A stretch of 16,916 nucleotides of DNA from Rhodobiaceae bacterium (GTDB lineage: Bacteria; Pseudomonadota; Alphaproteobacteria; Micropepsales; Micropepsaceae): positions 1 through 16,916 of the forward strand of contig VFKO01000590.1 of NCBI GenBank assembly GCA_009885515.1, given 5' to 3'. A program made the position numbers and the translations under genes. Positions 14,396 to 16,916 of this stretch are shown one piece after another. Each line of letters starts with the position of its first letter. The first letter of the stretch is position 1. The notes under the pieces were generated by a model, which saw nothing but the letters and a program-made list of their open reading frames with translations, searched no databases and was not told where the DNA came from.

Positions 14396-14757
14396 GCCTC
14401 GCCACCAACTGGCCCACAACCATTCGTTACAAAAGCGCCGTCCGGATTTTGACCGTAACCTTTGACGGCAATACGGAATTCGATCTGCCCGCCGAATATC
14501 TGCGCGTCGAAAGTCCAAGCGCTGAAGTTCAAGGCCACGGCGCCAGCACCAAAGTCACAGTCGCCGGCAAAAAAAATGTCGGTATCAACGCCATCGAGAA
14601 AGTCGGCCTCTACGCCGTTCGCCTTGTCTTTGACGACGGACACGACACCGGCCTGTTTTCGTGGGAGTATCTCTATCAATTGGGTGCTGAACAGACCAAG
14701 CGCTGGTTCGAGTACGAACAGCGCCTGAAAGCCAAAGGCCAAACCCGCGAGGCGTAG
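14392..14757 (+). CDS. DUF971 (GBBH-like N-terminal domain) protein
   Basis: The 121-residue protein matches DUF971: an early strand pair (ILTVTFDGNTEFDLPAEYLR), a variable loop, VGINAIEKVGLYAVRLVFDDGHDTG split by eye into the conserved VGLYAVRLVFDDGHDTGLF core, then WEYLYQLG. The same fold forms the N-terminal zinc or Fe-S-associated domain of gamma-butyrobetaine hydroxylase; here it stands alone, and no Cys/His metal site is apparent. It starts with GTG at 14392, which overlaps the Trm112-like stop (GTGA). DUF971 genes are often near Mrp-type Fe-S carriers, but none is in this window. The function is unknown. Confidence 0.9.
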   Translation: MSLATNWPTTIRYKSAVRILTVTFDGNTEFDLPAEYLRVESPSAEVQGHGASTKVTVAGKKNVGINAIEKVGLYAVRLVFDDGHDTGLFSWEYLYQLGAEQTKRWFEYEQRLKAKGQTREA

Positions 14758-14762
14758 TCCGC

Positions 14763-15173
14763 ATGTTGCCTGAAGTTCCATTTCCGGGATTCTGGTATTT
14801 CATCGCCCTCGCCGTCGCGATGATCGCCTGGCGCATCTGGGGCGAGCGCGTGACCGCCGCTCTGCGCCGCTTCGATCAGCGCCGCCACGACGCCGAACTG
14901 CAGGCGCTCTATGATCGCACGAACCCCAACTCGCATTTTCGTCAATCCGTCGAGCAACTCAACGACGACACGCCGCCCGTTGAGCCAACGCGGGCCAACG
15001 GGCAAGCCGCCTGGAACGGCAGCATCTTCGCTTCACGCGAAGAAGCCGACGCCGCGCGCTGGCGCCATGTGCTCAGCCAGGCTCGCGACTTCTACCAGGA
15101 TCTCGACCGCTCATACGGCAATCGCATTTCGGGACGCAAATCAAAAGATACAATCAGCAAGGACGGCGTCTGA
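14763..15173 (+). CDS. Single-pass membrane protein, conserved-looking, function unknown
   Basis: The 136-residue protein has one N-terminal hydrophobic helix (about residues 9-26, GFWYFIALAVAMIAWRIW). A charged cytoplasmic-type region follows and ends in a helix with WRHVLSQARDFYQDLDRSYGNRISGR. The ATG is five bases after the DUF971 stop, and GAGG inside the end of that gene can serve as its ribosome site. It is thus the last gene of the cnoX operon. I do not recognise the family. Its stop codon directly abuts the stop codon of the convergent UbiH-family gene. Confidence 0.75.
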   Translation: MLPEVPFPGFWYFIALAVAMIAWRIWGERVTAALRRFDQRRHDAELQALYDRTNPNSHFRQSVEQLNDDTPPVEPTRANGQAAWNGSIFASREEADAARWRHVLSQARDFYQDLDRSYGNRISGRKSKDTISKDGV

Positions 15174-16412
15174 TCACACCGCTTCGCCCCGCATCAACCG
15201 CGGAACCTCTCCCGCCTCACCACCGGCTTGGCGCATGAAAAACTGTTTGAGCGGCGTGATCGCATCGACCAGATCAAGTCCTGCCCGCCGCGCAAATTTC
15301 AACGGTGCAATATCGTTTGAAAACAACCGGTTCATCGCGTCCATGCTCGCGGCCAACAACGCATTGTCGAACCGCCGCCAGGATTCATAACGCTCAAGCA
15401 CGCCAAGCGCGCCCGGATCAAGCCCCAGCCTGCGTGCATCGACAATCACTTCCGCCAACGCCGCCGCATCACGCAGCCCAAGATTAAGCCCCTGCCCAGC
15501 AATCGGATGCACCCCGTGCGCCGCGTCACCGGCAAGTGCAAAACGCGGAGCCACATAGCGGTTCGCCAGATGCATCGACAGCGGATATGACCATCGCGGT
15601 CCGGCCAAGCGGATGGCGCCCCACTGGTCGCCAAAGCGCTGCGATACCTCGGCCAGAAACGTGGGCTCATCCAGCCGCAAAAACGCAGGCGCCTGATCGC
15701 TCCGCTCGGTCCACACAATCGATGAGCGCTGTCCAGTCATCGGCAAAATTGCGAACGGTCCCGATGGCAGGAACAGCTCCAGTGCCGTGCCATTATGCGC
15801 CCGCTCGTGTTCTATCGTCGTCACAATGCCGGTTTGGGCGTAGGACCAACCGGTGGTTTTGATTCCCAGAGCCTCACGCAACGGCGAATCCCGCCCATCC
15901 GCCGCCACGCACAGCGTCGCCTCGATTGCGCGCGAACCGCTCACCGCCGCCACAATTTTATTCCGCACACACTCAACACCGCTCACGCGCGCAGGCGCAA
16001 CAAGCCTCAGCCCCTCAACACCCCTCGCCTCGTCTTGCAACGCCATGCGAAAGTGCCGGTTCTCGATCATGTGTGCCAGCGGCGCGTCTCCCGCATCGCG
16101 GTGATCAAAGTGCAGCAGCGCAGCCGAGGCGCCGCCGCGCACCGACCCATCGCCAACAACGATGTCGAAAATCGGCTGCGCGTTCCCTTTCAGGCGCTCC
16201 CACAGCCCCAACGCCGCCAGCATCTTGCGCGTGCTTGAGGCAAACGAACTGACCCGCCCGTCAAAGTCGGCATCGCGCACCAATGCCGGATCGATCCCAT
16301 CCACAACAGCGGTCTCAACCCCGGCTTTTGCCAGGGCAAGCCCCAGCGTCAAGCCCACCATGCCGCCACCGGCGACCACCACGTCCACTTTGATATTTTC
16401 GCCGCTGTTCAT
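15174..16412 (-). CDS. UbiH/UbiF/VisC/COQ6-family FAD-dependent hydroxylase
   Basis: The 412-residue protein has the three flavin-monooxygenase marks of the family. These are the dinucleotide-binding GGGMVG (residues 15-20) within VVVAGGGMVGLTLGLALAKAG, the ADGRDSPLRE segment (171-180), and GDAAHGVHPIAGQGLNLGLRD (295-315, read as GDAAH then HPIAGQGLNLGLRD). Such enzymes hydroxylate the aromatic ring of ubiquinone precursors using NAD(P)H and O2, at the inner membrane. Which ring position (UbiH, UbiF, UbiL types) cannot be judged by eye. The ATG at 16410-16412 has no strong ribosome site. The gene is divergent from the PII gene, with 155 bp between them, and meets the cnoX operon stop to stop. 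No terminator hairpin is visible at that junction. Confidence 0.93.
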   Translation of the reverse strand: MNSGENIKVDVVVAGGGMVGLTLGLALAKAGVETAVVDGIDPALVRDADFDGRVSSFASSTRKMLAALGLWERLKGNAQPIFDIVVGDGSVRGGASAALLHFDHRDAGDAPLAHMIENRHFRMALQDEARGVEGLRLVAPARVSGVECVRNKIVAAVSGSRAIEATLCVAADGRDSPLREALGIKTTGWSYAQTGIVTTIEHERAHNGTALELFLPSGPFAILPMTGQRSSIVWTERSDQAPAFLRLDEPTFLAEVSQRFGDQWGAIRLAGPRWSYPLSMHLANRYVAPRFALAGDAAHGVHPIAGQGLNLGLRDAAALAEVIVDARRLGLDPGALGVLERYESWRRFDNALLAASMDAMNRLFSNDIAPLKFARRAGLDLVDAITPLKQFFMRQAGGEAGEVPRLMRGEAV

Positions 16413-16567
16413 TTGGTTCTAAGGATAATCGTTCGCCGCGCGGCATGCAAAGCCTGCCTAATTTAGCGGCAAACCCCTGAAAAACCTGCCGACAGTTCAG
16501 GCAATACAACGGCCCCCGTTCCGCCGATCATCACATCTGCACAAGAACCAGGCGAGGCATAAATCGA

Positions 16568-16906
16568 ATGAAATTCATCACGGCAATTATCAAGCCGTTC
16601 AAACTCGATGAAGTACGCGAAGCGCTGACCGCCCTCGGCATCGAAGGTCTGACCGTCACCGAAGTAAAAGGCTTCGGCCGCCAAAAAGGCCATCGCGAAA
16701 TTTACAGAGGCGCTGAATATGCCGTGAATTTCGTTCCCAAAATCAAAATCGAATTGGCCGTACGCAGCGATATGGCCGACGCCGCCATCCAGGCCATCAC
16801 CACTCACGCCAAAACCGGTCAGATCGGAGACGGAAAAATCTTTGTTGTGCCGCTGGAACACGTCATGCGCATCCGCACCGGCGAAACCGGAAACGAGGCC
16901 TTGTGA
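16568..16906 (+). CDS. glnK: Nitrogen regulatory protein PII, GlnK type
   Basis: The 112-residue protein is a full-length PII. It has MKFITAIIKPFKLDEVREAL, the T-loop RQKGHREIYRGAEY (38-51) with Tyr51 as the uridylylation site, and the C-terminal signature GKIFVVPLEHVMRIRTGE. PII trimers sense 2-oxoglutarate and ATP/ADP and control glutamine synthetase, nitrogen regulation and ammonium transport. The MKFITAIIKPF start and AEYAVNFVPK segment fit GlnK better than GlnB. The stop codon overlaps an ATG (TGATG) of a following gene, as expected for glnK-amtB. GGCGAGG lies about ten bases before the ATG. I found no clear sigma-54 or NtrC site in the 155 bp upstream, although glnK-amtB promoters usually have one. 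One T-loop oddity is Arg43, where Thr is usual. Confidence 0.93.
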   Translation: MKFITAIIKPFKLDEVREALTALGIEGLTVTEVKGFGRQKGHREIYRGAEYAVNFVPKIKIELAVRSDMADAAIQAITTHAKTGQIGDGKIFVVPLEHVMRIRTGETGNEAL

Positions 16907-16916
16907 TGGCACAGCA
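16906..16916 (+). CDS. Start of a gene coupled to glnK (probably ammonium transporter amtB)
   Basis: ATG at 16906-16908 overlaps the glnK stop (TGATG) and begins M-A-Q before the window ends. The assignment to amtB rests only on the very common glnK-amtB gene order. Confidence 0.35.

Noticed and set aside
16413..16567. Sigma-54 promoter or NtrC site upstream of glnK
   Set aside because: No GG-N10-GC element with flanking consensus and no TGCAC-N5-GTGCA pair could be found by eye.
1..16916. CRISPR array
   Set aside because: No regularly spaced repeats are present; the only repeats are the few short ones listed.

Overview
The window looks like chromosomal DNA of a GC-rich alphaproteobacterium. 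The evidence is the right-hand block (CnoX-type thioredoxin, LON-domain protein, Trm112-like protein, DUF971 protein, UbiH-family hydroxylase, PII protein). From general knowledge this gene order resembles Rhizobiales-like chromosomes. A more exact taxon cannot be read from the sequence.

Layout. (1) 1-1094, minus strand: a nitronate monooxygenase-like FMN protein followed by the 5' end of an FMN-dependent alpha-hydroxy-acid (L-lactate type) dehydrogenase. (2) 1246-1560: a small lipoprotein. (3) 1561-6457 has the character of an accessory region: a Fic protein with its own inhibitory helix, a YcxB-like membrane protein, a decayed GyrB ATPase-domain fragment, a GNAT/DUF1778 type II toxin-antitoxin pair, and a membrane protein/XRE regulator pair. 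Short repeats tie parts of it together. A 28-bp exact copy of the start of fic recurs 1.9 kb downstream. A GGnGTCAnAGTnAA motif flanks the YcxB-like gene, and a related inverted motif lies beyond the GyrB fragment. A near-perfect 26-bp hairpin closes the region. (4) 6458-11098, minus strand: cytochrome P450, acyl-CoA carboxyltransferase, a membrane-anchored unknown and Ada. The first two overlap by one base. The last two are close enough to be co-transcribed. (5) 11288-11362: tRNA-Gly(GCC), minus strand. (6) 11430-12374, minus strand: an exported DUF3298/LprI-like protein. (7) 12622-15173, plus strand: a tightly packed operon cnoX, LON-domain, Trm112, DUF971 and a single-pass membrane protein. 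It ends exactly where the convergent UbiH-family gene ends. (8) 16568 onward: a GlnK-type PII gene and the first codons of a translationally coupled gene, probably amtB.

Regions 6-8 read as housekeeping: protein-folding protection, quinone synthesis and nitrogen signalling. Regions 1 and 4 suggest oxidative and acyl-CoA metabolism of an unidentified substrate. The least ordinary part is 1.9-4.65 kb, where duplicated gene fragments and motif-bounded segments suggest past mobile-element or recombination activity without any transposase or integrase left in the window. I see no convincing wholly new system.
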